From: Candidatus Martarchaeota archaeon
GTDB lineage: Archaea > Micrarchaeota > Micrarchaeia > Micrarchaeales > CABMGC01
Direction: 5' to 3'
Length of the DNA stretch: 12,818 nucleotides
NCBI GenBank assembly: GCA_023487825.1
Contig: JAMDBP010000020.1
Span: 11,308-24,125 of the forward strand
The position numbers and the translations under genes were made by a program. Shown in pieces: positions 1-6,514 of this stretch; within the stretch, counting starts at the first letter, position 1, and each line of letters opens with the position of its first letter. The notes beneath the pieces were generated by a model that saw nothing but the letters and a program-made list of their open reading frames with translations, did no database searches and was not told the origin of the DNA.

Positions 1-35
1 CTTCGGATCTTTTCTGATCCTACTCTTTCAGCCAT
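1..35 (-). CDS. 5' end of a leftward gene (partial, unknown)
   Basis: Only the first eleven complete codons are inside the window, reading MAERVGSEKIR, and the frame is still open at the left edge. The ATG complements positions 33-35. It is preceded on the minus strand by GTGGTAAA, a plausible Shine-Dalgarno sequence, and further upstream by a good TATA element at 63-77. That promoter arrangement is the reason for calling a gene. Nothing can be said about function from so few residues. The gene is divergent from the PAC2 gene at 179. Confidence 0.5.
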   Translation of the reverse strand, partial: MAERVGSEKIR

Positions 36-62
36 TTTACCACGATAGTATATCCGTCGAAG

Positions 63-77
63 GATTTTTATATATAT
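63..77 (-). promoter_or_regulatory. Box A (TATA) for the leftward partial gene
   Basis: On the minus strand the stretch reads ATATATATAAAAATC. It lies about 28-42 nt upstream of the ATG at 35, the expected distance for an archaeal promoter with a very short leader. Confidence 0.5.
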
Positions 78-134
78 CACAGATAAAGACGACATTTCCA
101 TACACGAGGGAAACGGGCAAAAAGGCGGAAGATC

Positions 135-150
135 CATAAAAGGTTATTAA
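135..150 (+). promoter_or_regulatory. Box A candidate for the PAC2 gene
   Basis: The sequence CATAAAAGGTTATTAA lies about 30-44 nt before the ATG at 179. There is no Shine-Dalgarno sequence between this element and the ATG, so the mRNA is probably leaderless or nearly so. No other TATA-like element lies in the right place. Confidence 0.4.
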
Positions 151-178
151 ACATTATCGTTGAAAGTCTACTGATATA

Positions 179-913
179 ATGGTTGAGATAAAACTATTCA
201 AGGATTACAATCTTTCAGGCTATACGTTAATAGAGGGCTTCCCGAGCGCAGGTCTCGTCGGACCGATGGCTGTAAGCTATATGATAGACAAGCTAAAGCC
301 AGAGTACATAGGATACATAGCAAGCCAGAGGTTCCCTCCCATAGCTGCGATACACAATGCAATTCCTATGCATCCTGCAAGACTATACAAATACGACAAG
401 CTAAAGATAATACTGGTAATGGCAGAGTTCGTCATACCTGCCGATGCAGTCAGCGATGTTGCAATGGAGCTAATCTCATTCTGCAAGAAGAACAAGATAA
501 ACCAGGTCTTCTCGATAAGCGGCATGGCAATGAAGAAGCCAAAGGACAATATCTACCTGATAGGGCCGCAGGAGATGCTGAAGAAAGCCGCTTCAAACAG
601 CATAAAGCCGATAGCAGAAGGGGCAGTAGCGGGAGTGAATGCCATACTGCTGATAAATGCGCAGCAGTACGGGATAAAGGCTGCAAACGTATTGGTAGAG
701 GTTGATCCGGCAATAACCGATCCGAAGTATGCCGAGCTTGCAATAGAGGGTCTCCAGAAGCTCATGCCTCTGGACATAGACTTAGATGAGCTTGACAAGG
801 AGGCAAAGCTGGTAGAAGCCAAGATACGCGATATGCTAAAGAATGTTAAGGAGTCGCACGAACAGTATAACAATACTGCAGAGTCGACAAGCGGACCATC
901 CATGTATGCATGA
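179..913 (+). CDS. PAC2 family protein (proteasome assembly chaperone-like)
   Basis: The 244-residue protein belongs to the PAC2 (proteasome assembly chaperone 2) family. Archaeal members (PbaA/PbaB type) form soluble oligomers and have been linked to 20S proteasome assembly. The diagnostic glycine-rich segment GFPSAGLVG is at residues 20-28, followed by the alternating strands and helices typical of the fold to about residue 210. The last 35 residues are a charged tail ending in polar residues. Length fits archaeal members. The ATG at 179 starts directly at a family-typical N-terminus, and a TATA-like element about 35 nt upstream suggests a leaderless transcript. A tRNA gene begins 14 nt after the stop. 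The family is clear; the partner, proteasome or other, is inferred. Confidence 0.85.
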   Translation: MVEIKLFKDYNLSGYTLIEGFPSAGLVGPMAVSYMIDKLKPEYIGYIASQRFPPIAAIHNAIPMHPARLYKYDKLKIILVMAEFVIPADAVSDVAMELISFCKKNKINQVFSISGMAMKKPKDNIYLIGPQEMLKKAASNSIKPIAEGAVAGVNAILLINAQQYGIKAANVLVEVDPAITDPKYAELAIEGLQKLMPLDIDLDELDKEAKLVEAKIRDMLKNVKESHEQYNNTAESTSGPSMYA

Positions 914-926
914 TAATGCTTATGCT

Positions 927-1031
927 GCAGGGGTTGCAGAGTCTGGTTTGGCAAAAGAGCCACAGAAAAACGCGCAGGACTTAAGATCCTGTGGCCTAGC
1001 GCCTTCGTGAGTTCGAATCTCACCCCCTGCA
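927..1031 (+). tRNA. tRNA-Leu (anticodon UAA), with extra D-loop sequence
   Basis: Acceptor strands GCAGGGG (927-933) and CCCCTGC (1024-1030) pair perfectly, with discriminator A at 1031. Anticodon stem CAGGA/TCCTG (975-979/987-991) encloses the loop CTTAAGA with anticodon TAA at 982-984. The T arm is GTGAG-TTCGAAT-CTCAC. A class II variable arm separates these, as expected for Leu. No CCA is encoded. The gene is 105 nt, about 20 nt longer than the tRNA-Leu(CAG) at 8163. The excess lies in the D-loop after the GG pair (945-946) and forms a hairpin TGGC-AAAAGA-GCCA (949-962), probably an intron at a non-canonical site. The third D-stem pair (A938/C971) is mismatched whichever way the insert is removed. 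Confidence 0.9.
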
Positions 1032-1111
1032 CATTATCGGCCATAAAACACAATGCAAAGCAAGCAGAAGTTATTAATATGTGAGATGCTGTCAGGCTAT
1101 CGTGTGATAAC

Positions 1112-1513
1112 ATGCAAACAACAGAGAGTTTCAGGCTTGGAAAAAGCATTATTATCTCTGGAAACAGGGTGGAGATAGAGGGGAAACCGGTCAAGAGTAT
1201 AAACGAGCTTATAGTATATGCACGGGATTCAAGAGAGAGACAGGGAATCAGTTCTGATTCTGGAAAAACATATCTGATAAGTACTGGAGGTTCAAAAGGC
1301 GGCATAACCTCTGCAGACATCTCTATAACAAATAAGGAGGTAAAGGTCGGGGGCATACTTGCAAATTCGATAGAAGAATTGAAGATGCTGATGCGCATAG
1401 AGGGCACCAGATACGAAGAGAAACAAAATGAAGAAAAATGTACCACGGAGAAGGGTGAGGAAGGTCTTCCAGGTGGAAGATTCTTATCATGGCTGCTCTC
1501 ACGCCAAACCTGA
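1112..1513 (+). CDS. Small protein of unknown function with internal duplication
   Basis: This 133-residue protein was not recognised. It contains two copies of one unit at a fixed, ungapped offset of 57 residues. Residues 13-33 (I-x-I, V20, I22, G24, S29, I30, E32, L33) align with residues 70-90 (I-x-I, V77, V79, G81, S86, I87, E89, L90). Each unit looks like a beta-hairpin followed by a helix. The segment between them is rich in Gly and Ser, and the tail after about residue 97 is charged and probably disordered. There is no signal peptide or membrane segment, so it should be cytoplasmic. The ATG is preceded by GTGAT at 1105-1109, a good Shine-Dalgarno sequence, and by TTATTAATATG near 1071-1081 as a TATA element. 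It converges on htpX with no gap. Confidence 0.65.
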   Translation: MQTTESFRLGKSIIISGNRVEIEGKPVKSINELIVYARDSRERQGISSDSGKTYLISTGGSKGGITSADISITNKEVKVGGILANSIEELKMLMRIEGTRYEEKQNEEKCTTEKGEEGLPGGRFLSWLLSRQT

Positions 1514-2431
1514 TCAGTGCATATTCTGCAGTCTCTTTATCCTCTCTTCTATGGGAGGATGCGTCGAAAAGAGATTGGTCACAGACTGCATGCTTATAGG
1601 GTTAGAGAAGTAAATGTAGGTAGTTACCGGATTTGCATAATTCCCGCTCTGCTTTGCAGCTGCTGCTTTCTGCGGGTTCTGCGTGAAGTCCTTTATCTTG
1701 TTAAGAGCGCTTGCCAGAGAGGCAGGGTCCCTTGTCATCCTTGCCCCATTTGCATCGGCCATATACTCCCTCCTTCTGGATATCGCAAGCCTGAGTAGCA
1801 TCGCAACCAAAGGAGCGAGCAGCGCCAATACTAGCTCTACAATCAGCACGAGTCCGCCATTGCCTCTGTCCCCTCCTATGCCTCCGAAGAAGAAGGAGTA
1901 TCTGAAGAAAGCCGCTATCAGTCCTATGACACCTCCAAATACTATGGCAAGCATCATGAACTGTATGTCGTTGTTGTATATGTGGGATATCTCATGCGAG
2001 AGGACACCCTCGAGCTCCTGCCTGTTCATCATTGAGAGAAGACCTGTCGTCACAGCAACAGAAGCATTGTTCTTGTTCCTACCTGTTGCAAACGCATTAG
2101 GATCCTTAGTGTCTATAACATATATCTTTGGCATCTTTATCTGCCCTGCGGCAGCAAGCCCTCCTACAATCTCATAAAGTACCGGATAATCCTTCTGACT
2201 TGCAGGTTTTGCTCTAGATAATTTAAGCACTGCGTTAGCTCCATAGAAGTATGAAAAGAGAGCATATGCTGCTATTATTATCCCGCCTACAATCAGACCG
2301 AACAGCCCTCCGCCAAGCAGCCATACTACCAGGTATATTATTGCAAAGAAGAAGAGAGAGAAGAGCATCATAAGTATTATCGACTTTAACCTGTTCCTCG
2401 CTATTTCGTCAAAGAAGCTCGCCACTCTCAT
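1514..2431 (-). CDS. htpX: HtpX-like membrane zinc metalloprotease (M48B)
   Basis: An M48-family protease of 305 residues that degrades misfolded membrane proteins and is anchored in the cytoplasmic membrane with its active site facing the cytoplasm. Two N-terminal membrane helices span roughly residues 18-39 and 41-63. The zinc motif HEISH is at residues 146-150 (H146, E147, H150), with the third ligand E222 in the REYMAD segment. Further helices lie at about 159-177 and 192-216. The C-terminal STHPP motif is typical of the family. The start is taken as the ATG at 2431; an adjacent in-frame GTG at 2434 would add one residue. The gene begins 11 nt after the lemA stop, so the two are surely co-transcribed, and a LemA-HtpX pairing is a recurrent arrangement. 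Confidence 0.95.
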   Translation of the reverse strand: MRVASFFDEIARNRLKSIILMMLFSLFFFAIIYLVVWLLGGGLFGLIVGGIIIAAYALFSYFYGANAVLKLSRAKPASQKDYPVLYEIVGGLAAAGQIKMPKIYVIDTKDPNAFATGRNKNNASVAVTTGLLSMMNRQELEGVLSHEISHIYNNDIQFMMLAIVFGGVIGLIAAFFRYSFFFGGIGGDRGNGGLVLIVELVLALLAPLVAMLLRLAISRRREYMADANGARMTRDPASLASALNKIKDFTQNPQKAAAAKQSGNYANPVTTYIYFSNPISMQSVTNLFSTHPPIEERIKRLQNMH

Positions 2432-2442
2432 CACCGGTTAAA

Positions 2443-3102
2443 CTACTTGCTGCCTGACTTCTTCCCTGCCTTTGGCTGGTCCTGTGCTGGCTTCTGTCCA
2501 CCCTGCTGAGGCTGTGCAGCAGGCTGCTGCGGAGCCTGCTGGTTGAGGTCGCTGAAGTCTACCTTGACAACAGCTTTTTCCTCATCAGGTGCCTGGAAGA
2601 AGTCAGCCTTCTTGAAGTTGAATGCAGATGCTATCCATACGTTAGGCACGGTCTGCGTTGCGTTGTTGTAATCAAGAACATAATCGTTATACGAGGTTCT
2701 TACAAAGGCTATCCTGTCCTCTGTAGCTGCAAGCTCCTGCTGCAGCTGCTGGAAGTTCTGTGATGCCTTCAGGTCAGGGTAATTCTCAGCCACTGCAAAT
2801 ATCGATTTCAGGGCCTGGCTTAGCTGGTTGTTGGCAGCTGCCTTGTCCTGCACGGATCCTGTAACCAGCGATGCCCTTATCTTTGTAACGTCTGTCAAAA
2901 CGCCACGCTCATACTTTGCATAGCCCTTTACAGTGTCTATCAGATTTGGTATCAGGTCATACCTTCTCTTAAGCTGCACATCTATCTGCGCCCATGCGTC
3001 CTGTACCCTGTTCCTCTTCACTACAAGGCCGTTGTACATTGCCCCTATGGCTATAAGGACCAAAAGAACAACTATGCCTCCTATTATTTCAAGCAATACC
3101 AT
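2443..3102 (-). CDS. lemA: LemA family membrane protein
   Basis: A 219-residue LemA family protein, with a short outer N-terminus, one transmembrane helix (about residues 4-24) and a long helical bundle. Family signatures are present: NRVQDAWAQIDVQLKRRYDL starting at residue 31, AENYPDLKASQNF at about 105-117, a helix with ATEDRIAFVRTSYNDYV from about 126, and FNFKKADFF at 161-169. The molecular role of LemA is not established; it is repeatedly found next to HtpX-type proteases. The last 30 residues are a low-complexity Q/P/A/K tail that looks disordered. GTGAG, 3 nt before the ATG, is the Shine-Dalgarno sequence, and a T/A-rich box A is at 3131-3147. It is the first gene of a two-gene minus-strand operon with htpX. 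Confidence 0.93.
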   Translation of the reverse strand: MVLLEIIGGIVVLLVLIAIGAMYNGLVVKRNRVQDAWAQIDVQLKRRYDLIPNLIDTVKGYAKYERGVLTDVTKIRASLVTGSVQDKAAANNQLSQALKSIFAVAENYPDLKASQNFQQLQQELAATEDRIAFVRTSYNDYVLDYNNATQTVPNVWIASAFNFKKADFFQAPDEEKAVVKVDFSDLNQQAPQQPAAQPQQGGQKPAQDQPKAGKKSGSK

Positions 3103-3130
3103 GTTCTCACAGCAGGAAGCGTCTCTGACC

Positions 3131-3147
3131 GATTTTTTTAAATAAGC
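3131..3147 (-). promoter_or_regulatory. Box A for the lemA-htpX operon
   Basis: On the minus strand the sequence reads CTTATTTAAAAAAATC. It lies about 30-45 nt upstream of the lemA ATG and is the only strong TATA-like element in that position. Confidence 0.5.
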
Positions 3148-3167
3148 TTCCGATACAATTATGAATA

Positions 3168-3185
3168 ATAAGTATATATACTTAT
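3168..3185. promoter_or_regulatory. Perfect 18-bp palindrome containing the tRNA-Thr TATA box
   Basis: The sequence ATAAGTATATATACTTAT is identical to its reverse complement. Its centre is about 20 nt before the tRNA-Thr gene at 3197, so the inner TATATATA is the likely box A of that gene. Being symmetrical, it could also fire leftward or serve as an operator; lemA has its own better-placed element. Confidence 0.5.
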
Positions 3186-3196
3186 CTTCACGTTGC

Positions 3197-3268
3197 GCCT
3201 CCGTAGCTCAGTGGTAGAGCGTCTGCATGGTAAGCAGAAGGTCGCGAGTCCAATTCTCGCCGGTGGCT
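3197..3268 (+). tRNA. tRNA-Thr (anticodon GGU)
   Basis: A complete 72-nt cloverleaf. Acceptor GCCTCCG (3197-3203) pairs with CGGTGGC (3261-3267) with one T-G wobble, and the discriminator is T3268, as in archaeal tRNA-Thr. D stem is GCTC/GAGC. Anticodon stem TCTGC/GCAGA encloses ATGGTAA with anticodon GGT at 3229-3231. T arm is GCGAG-TCCAATT-CTCGC. There is no intron and no encoded CCA. Confidence 0.95.
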
Positions 3269-3284
3269 TACAGCAGATGACGAA

Positions 3285-3359
3285 ATGCAGAGAAAGGTAA
3301 TACGCCTTGCGGGGCAGAGTGCAGTTGGGAAGGACACTGTTGCAAAAGAACTCTGCAGA
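3285..3359 (+). pseudogene. Remnant of a P-loop nucleotide kinase (N-terminus only)
   Basis: An ATG opens a 24-codon frame that reads MQRKVIRLAGQSAVGKDTVA then KELC and stops at TAA before reaching a usable length (the stop is the triplet ending about 3362). It begins with a hydrophobic strand and a Walker A motif GQSAVGKDT, exactly as NMP-kinase-like proteins start. Read through the stop, the same frame gives SGITNLSRPSDKWGLDG, loosely like the RP-x-x-x-G-E-x-D-G region of guanylate-kinase-type enzymes, and then runs into the Nudix gene start. I infer a kinase gene broken by deletion and a stop. It could be a chance short reading frame, but the Walker A match makes this less likely. Confidence 0.45.
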
Positions 3360-3408
3360 TAATCTGGAATTACAAATCTAAGCAGACCTTCTGATAAATG
3401 GGGATTAG

Positions 3409-3918
3409 ATGGAAGAGATGATAGATGTAGTGGATGAGAAAAACAAGGTTATCGGTGAAGCTCCAAGAAAGGGCATACATAAGACGGACAAGATGCACCG
3501 CGCAGTGCACATATTCCTATTTGACAAATCCGGAAGGATGTGGCTCGAGCTAAGGTCTGCAGATACCGATACCTTTCCGCTGCATTACAACTCAGCAGCC
3601 GCAGGTCATGTCAGCAAGGGCGAATCAACGTTAAATGCTGCTATCCGTGAAGTGGATGAGGAGCTGGGTGTTCCGGTAAAGCTCAAAATGCTGTATACGC
3701 AAAAACCTTCAGAAGCTACTGCAAACGAGTTCATAACACTATATGTGGCAGTGACTGACAAAGAGCCCAGAGAGCACGAAATGACAGAAAAGCTGGAGAG
3801 ATTCACAATTCCTGAAATAGACAAGATGATAAGCAGTGGAGCAAAGGTCGCCCCATCATTCCTGACTCTATACAAATGGTGGAAGGAGAATGGAATGGTA
3901 AAAGGAGAGGAGCAGTAA
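3409..3918 (+). CDS. Nudix hydrolase, IPP-isomerase-like / YfcD-type
   Basis: A 169-residue Nudix protein with a perfect Nudix box: G66, E72, R80, E81, E84, E85, G87 fit G-x5-E-x7-RE-U-x-EE-x-GU, so it should bind divalent metal and cleave a nucleoside-diphosphate-type bond. The opening segment (VVDEKNKVIGEAPRKGIH) and the HRAVHIFLF strand are those of the isopentenyl-diphosphate-isomerase-like branch. True type I isomerases have a catalytic Cys just before the box; here the segment is NSAAAGHV, so isomerase activity is unlikely. Substrate unknown. Start at the ATG at 3409; a weak, non-SD start also used by other genes here. It is convergent with the CDGSH gene. Confidence 0.85.
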   Translation: MEEMIDVVDEKNKVIGEAPRKGIHKTDKMHRAVHIFLFDKSGRMWLELRSADTDTFPLHYNSAAAGHVSKGESTLNAAIREVDEELGVPVKLKMLYTQKPSEATANEFITLYVAVTDKEPREHEMTEKLERFTIPEIDKMISSGAKVAPSFLTLYKWWKENGMVKGEEQ

Positions 3919-3955
3919 CAAATCCAAAAGAACAGCAGCTCCTCTGCATTAAGGC

Positions 3956-4213
3956 TTACTCTTTGTACCCTTCATACACTTCCGAACGGGAGTGCTCCTT
4001 GTCGTATGTGTAGACATGCTCATTCTCTTCTCCATGTGTCTTTGCATGGCTTCCGTCGCAGAAAGGCTTGTTCTTTGACAATCCGCATGCGCAGATGTGC
4101 ACTTCATACTTGAGCAGCTTCTCGTCGTTTGTAAGGTTCTTAAAACCTGCAAGATCCCCAAGCCTCACAGCATAAGGATGGTCTCTCTCATGGACAATTA
4201 TTCTCTTTCCCAT
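3956..4213 (-). CDS. CDGSH-type iron-sulfur protein
   Basis: A small CDGSH protein that binds a [2Fe-2S] cluster through three Cys and one His. Counted from the chosen start, ligands are C41, C43, C52 and H56 in the segment CACGLSKNKPFCDGSH. Such proteins are thought to act in redox or Fe-S handling; the partner here is unknown. The frame is open back to a TTG at 4240, but I prefer the ATG at 4213 (85 residues, starting MGKRIIV). It has GTGGT a few bases upstream, and TTATTAATTTT at about 4240-4251 is at TATA distance. No signal peptide or membrane helix. It lies downstream of the M13 peptidase on the same strand with 78 bp between, probably with its own promoter. Confidence 0.9.
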   Translation of the reverse strand: MGKRIIVHERDHPYAVRLGDLAGFKNLTNDEKLLKYEVHICACGLSKNKPFCDGSHAKTHGEENEHVYTYDKEHSRSEVYEGYKE

Positions 4214-4291
4214 ATTACCACAAGAATATATATCTGCCAAAATTAATAAGCAATCTGTCTGCTGTTTCCAGATCGCTTCGAATTACAAAGT

Positions 4292-6256
4292 TTACCATAC
4301 TCCTATATACTTCCTCGTTTGCTGAATACCGTCCTTTGGAGGAAAAGCCTTGTCAAATGCAGGGTTGTTCTGCGATGGTATTATCGCCCTGTACTTGGCA
4401 GGCGAGTGCGGATCAACTACAATATACATCATAGTCAATTCCTTGCTGTAAACGGATCTCCATATCTGCGCATAAGAGATGAAGAACCTCTGACTCTGAT
4501 CGAAGCCGTCAATCACAACATTTCCTGCAGGATCCTTGTCAAGCCTTCGCACCAAAGCATCGTATGCGATGTTAACTCCTCCCAGATCCGCAAGGTTCTC
4601 TCCCATAGTCAACTTACCATTTATGAAGACTCCTGGAAGAATCTCCTTTGAGGAGTACTCTTTCCCCACAAGGTCTGCAAGCTCGTTGAATTTCTTTTCA
4701 TCCTCTTCTGTCCACCAGTCATTAAGATTTCCATCGGCGTCGTGCGACCTGCCATTGTTGTCGAAACCATGCGTGATCTCATGCCCTATGACACTGCCTA
4801 TGCCTCCATAATTGACCGCATAATCCATATTCTTGTCGAAGAACGGCGGCTGCAGTATGCCTGCAGGGAAGACTACTCTGTTGTCAGAAGGTGAATTGTA
4901 TGCGTTTACATCCTGGGGGTTCATCTGCCACTCCTCTTTGTCAACTGGGAGCCCTACACGCCTGGTCTGCCTCAGGGTCTCAAATACCGATGCGCGTATG
5001 ACATTGCCTGCGTAATCTTCAGGATCTGTCACAAGACCGGTATAATCACGGAATCTGTCAGGATAGCCTACCATTACCTTCATCCTGCTCAGCTTCTCTA
5101 TCGCCTTTGCCTTTGTCTCATCTCCCATCCATGTAAGTGCCTTTATCCTCTCCTTGAGAACCTCCATAAGATCAGAAACCAATTCCTGGGTCTTCCTCTT
5201 GGCTTCCTCGTCAAAGTGCTCCTTTACATATATGCTTCCGAGAGCTTCTCCTACGCATGCGTTCACCATCCTTATAGCGCGCTTCCATCTGACCCGCTGC
5301 TCCTTCTGGCCAAGGAGCTTCCTCCCGAACATGTCAAAATGCTCTTCATCTGCCTGCTTGTGCAGCATTGAAGCATAATCGTTTATCACATTCCAGTACA
5401 GGTAAACCTTTATCCTATCCAAGCTCTCGTTAACCATCATGGAATTTATGAAGTCAAGGAAGTCAGGCTGCCTGACTATTATGTAAGGGACATCAGGGAC
5501 CTCAAATCTCTTCATATGCTCTATAAGCATCAGGTTTCCATATCTCTTCTCAAGTTCTTCGGTCTTAATCTGATTGTAGTTTTTTATGTCGTTGATTACA
5601 TCTTCACTCGCCCAGCTTGCCTTTGCAATCTTGGTTTCAATATCAAGAACAGTATCTGCCCATTCCTTTGCTTTGCTCTCGTCAATGCCATATAATATGA
5701 ACATCTTCTTCATATGTTCAATGTAGTATCTGCGTATCTCTGCCATATCCTCCTTAAGGTAGTAATCCCTGTCAGGCAGGGACAAGCCTCCTTGATTTAT
5801 GTAAAAGGCATATACCGAAGACTTTTTGTCATCAGGCGCCACGAAGAATCCGAAGAAAGGATAAACACCAAGCATATTCAGTTCAGGAATCGAGCGTGCA
5901 AGTTCCTCCTTAGAATTTATGCTGCTTACTAATCTCCATGCATCTTCAATAGGCTTGAATTTCAGCTCCTCTATCTTTTCTGTATTCATGGCAGAAGAAT
6001 AAATATCTCCAACAAGCTTTGCATAAAATCCTGCATCACTCTTTCCAGATGCACACCTTTCCGCTATCTCATGCAGGTAATCCAGATTAAGCTCGCTCAA
6101 CTCCCTGAACGCGCCTGTGGAAGGGAGATCAGGTGGCAGAGGATGCGTATCTATCCATTTTCCAGCTGCAAACCTGTAGAAATCCTCTCGTGGATCTGCA
6201 GATTTATCCATGTATTCTAGAGAGAATCCTATGTCCCTGTTAGTAATATCGTTCAT
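4292..6256 (-). CDS. pepO: M13 family zinc metallopeptidase (neprilysin/PepO-like)
   Basis: A full-length 654-residue M13 peptidase that cleaves oligopeptides. An N-terminal PDPREDFYRFAAGKW-like segment (SADPREDFYRFAAGKW, residues 19-34) is the usual family opening. The catalytic domain has the substrate-binding NAY motif at 451-453, zinc motif HEITH at 492-496 (H492, E493, H496), and the third ligand E553 with D557 in GENLADLGG. The C-terminal family motif CxxW is here IGVW, lacking the Cys, and only two Cys (68, 334) are present in the protein. There is no signal peptide or membrane anchor, so it should be cytoplasmic, like PepO and unlike neprilysin. A TATA element at 6281-6290 is about 25-34 nt before the ATG, indicating a nearly leaderless transcript. 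Confidence 0.95.
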   Translation of the reverse strand: MNDITNRDIGFSLEYMDKSADPREDFYRFAAGKWIDTHPLPPDLPSTGAFRELSELNLDYLHEIAERCASGKSDAGFYAKLVGDIYSSAMNTEKIEELKFKPIEDAWRLVSSINSKEELARSIPELNMLGVYPFFGFFVAPDDKKSSVYAFYINQGGLSLPDRDYYLKEDMAEIRRYYIEHMKKMFILYGIDESKAKEWADTVLDIETKIAKASWASEDVINDIKNYNQIKTEELEKRYGNLMLIEHMKRFEVPDVPYIIVRQPDFLDFINSMMVNESLDRIKVYLYWNVINDYASMLHKQADEEHFDMFGRKLLGQKEQRVRWKRAIRMVNACVGEALGSIYVKEHFDEEAKRKTQELVSDLMEVLKERIKALTWMGDETKAKAIEKLSRMKVMVGYPDRFRDYTGLVTDPEDYAGNVIRASVFETLRQTRRVGLPVDKEEWQMNPQDVNAYNSPSDNRVVFPAGILQPPFFDKNMDYAVNYGGIGSVIGHEITHGFDNNGRSHDADGNLNDWWTEEDEKKFNELADLVGKEYSSKEILPGVFINGKLTMGENLADLGGVNIAYDALVRRLDKDPAGNVVIDGFDQSQRFFISYAQIWRSVYSKELTMMYIVVDPHSPAKYRAIIPSQNNPAFDKAFPPKDGIQQTRKYIGVW

Positions 6257-6280
6257 TGTATCAAGAGATAAATGGATACT

Positions 6281-6292
6281 TAAAAATTATAA
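6281..6292 (-). promoter_or_regulatory. Box A for the M13 peptidase gene
   Basis: The minus strand reads TTATAATTTTTA here, 25-36 nt upstream of the ATG at 6256. There is no Shine-Dalgarno sequence in the short leader. Confidence 0.5.
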
Positions 6293-6351
6293 TTACATGT
6301 ACACAGCGTCTTTAGCCTTGTAGAAGGATATGTCATGCAATCTTGATGATA

Positions 6352-6422
6352 AGCCAGGAAAGGGAGTTGAACCCCTCTACTCCGCTCTGCAGGCGGACGC
6401 ATAGCCGATCTGCCATCCTGGC
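6352..6422 (-). tRNA. tRNA-Cys (anticodon GCA)
   Basis: Read on the minus strand, acceptor GCCAGGA pairs with TCCTGGC and the discriminator is U, as usual for tRNA-Cys. D stem is GCA/TGC, anticodon stem TCCGC/GCGGA, loop CTGCAGA, anticodon GCA (complement of 6388-6390). T arm is AGGGG-TTCAACT-CCCTT with one G-T pair. It is 71 nt with no intron and no encoded CCA. The 95 bp between it and the M13 gene hold nothing else that I can recognise beyond that gene's promoter. Confidence 0.95.
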
Positions 6423-6455
6423 AACAGTAGCGCAAGACTAAACTGTAAGAACCAC

Positions 6456-6468
6456 ATATTATAAAGGT
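6456..6468. promoter_or_regulatory. Shared TATA region of divergent tRNA-Cys and CBS-HPF genes
   Basis: The stretch TATTATAAAGG is a good box A for the rightward CBS gene. Read on the minus strand, CTTTATAATATG is a box A about 35 nt before tRNA-Cys. The two promoters overlap, so their use may be mutually exclusive. Confidence 0.5.
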
Positions 6469-6483
6469 ACATTGCTTAATAAA

Positions 6484-6503
6484 TTTGCCCTGCCAAGGGC
6501 AAA
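6484..6503. promoter_or_regulatory. 7-bp inverted repeat at the start of the CBS-HPF transcript
   Basis: TTTGCCC and GGGCAAA are perfect complements separated by TGCCAA. The repeat lies 20-25 nt downstream of box A, at the expected transcription start, and ends just before the GGTG ribosome-binding sequence and the ATG at 6515. It could be an operator or an RNA hairpin that limits translation. Confidence 0.5.
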
Positions 6504-6514
6504 GGGTGTTTGAT

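Noticed and set aside
553..1446. Long minus-strand frame of 297 codons
   Set aside because: It runs antisense through the PAC2 gene, the tRNA-Leu gene and the small protein at 1112, has no family features and no promoter; it is a coding shadow.
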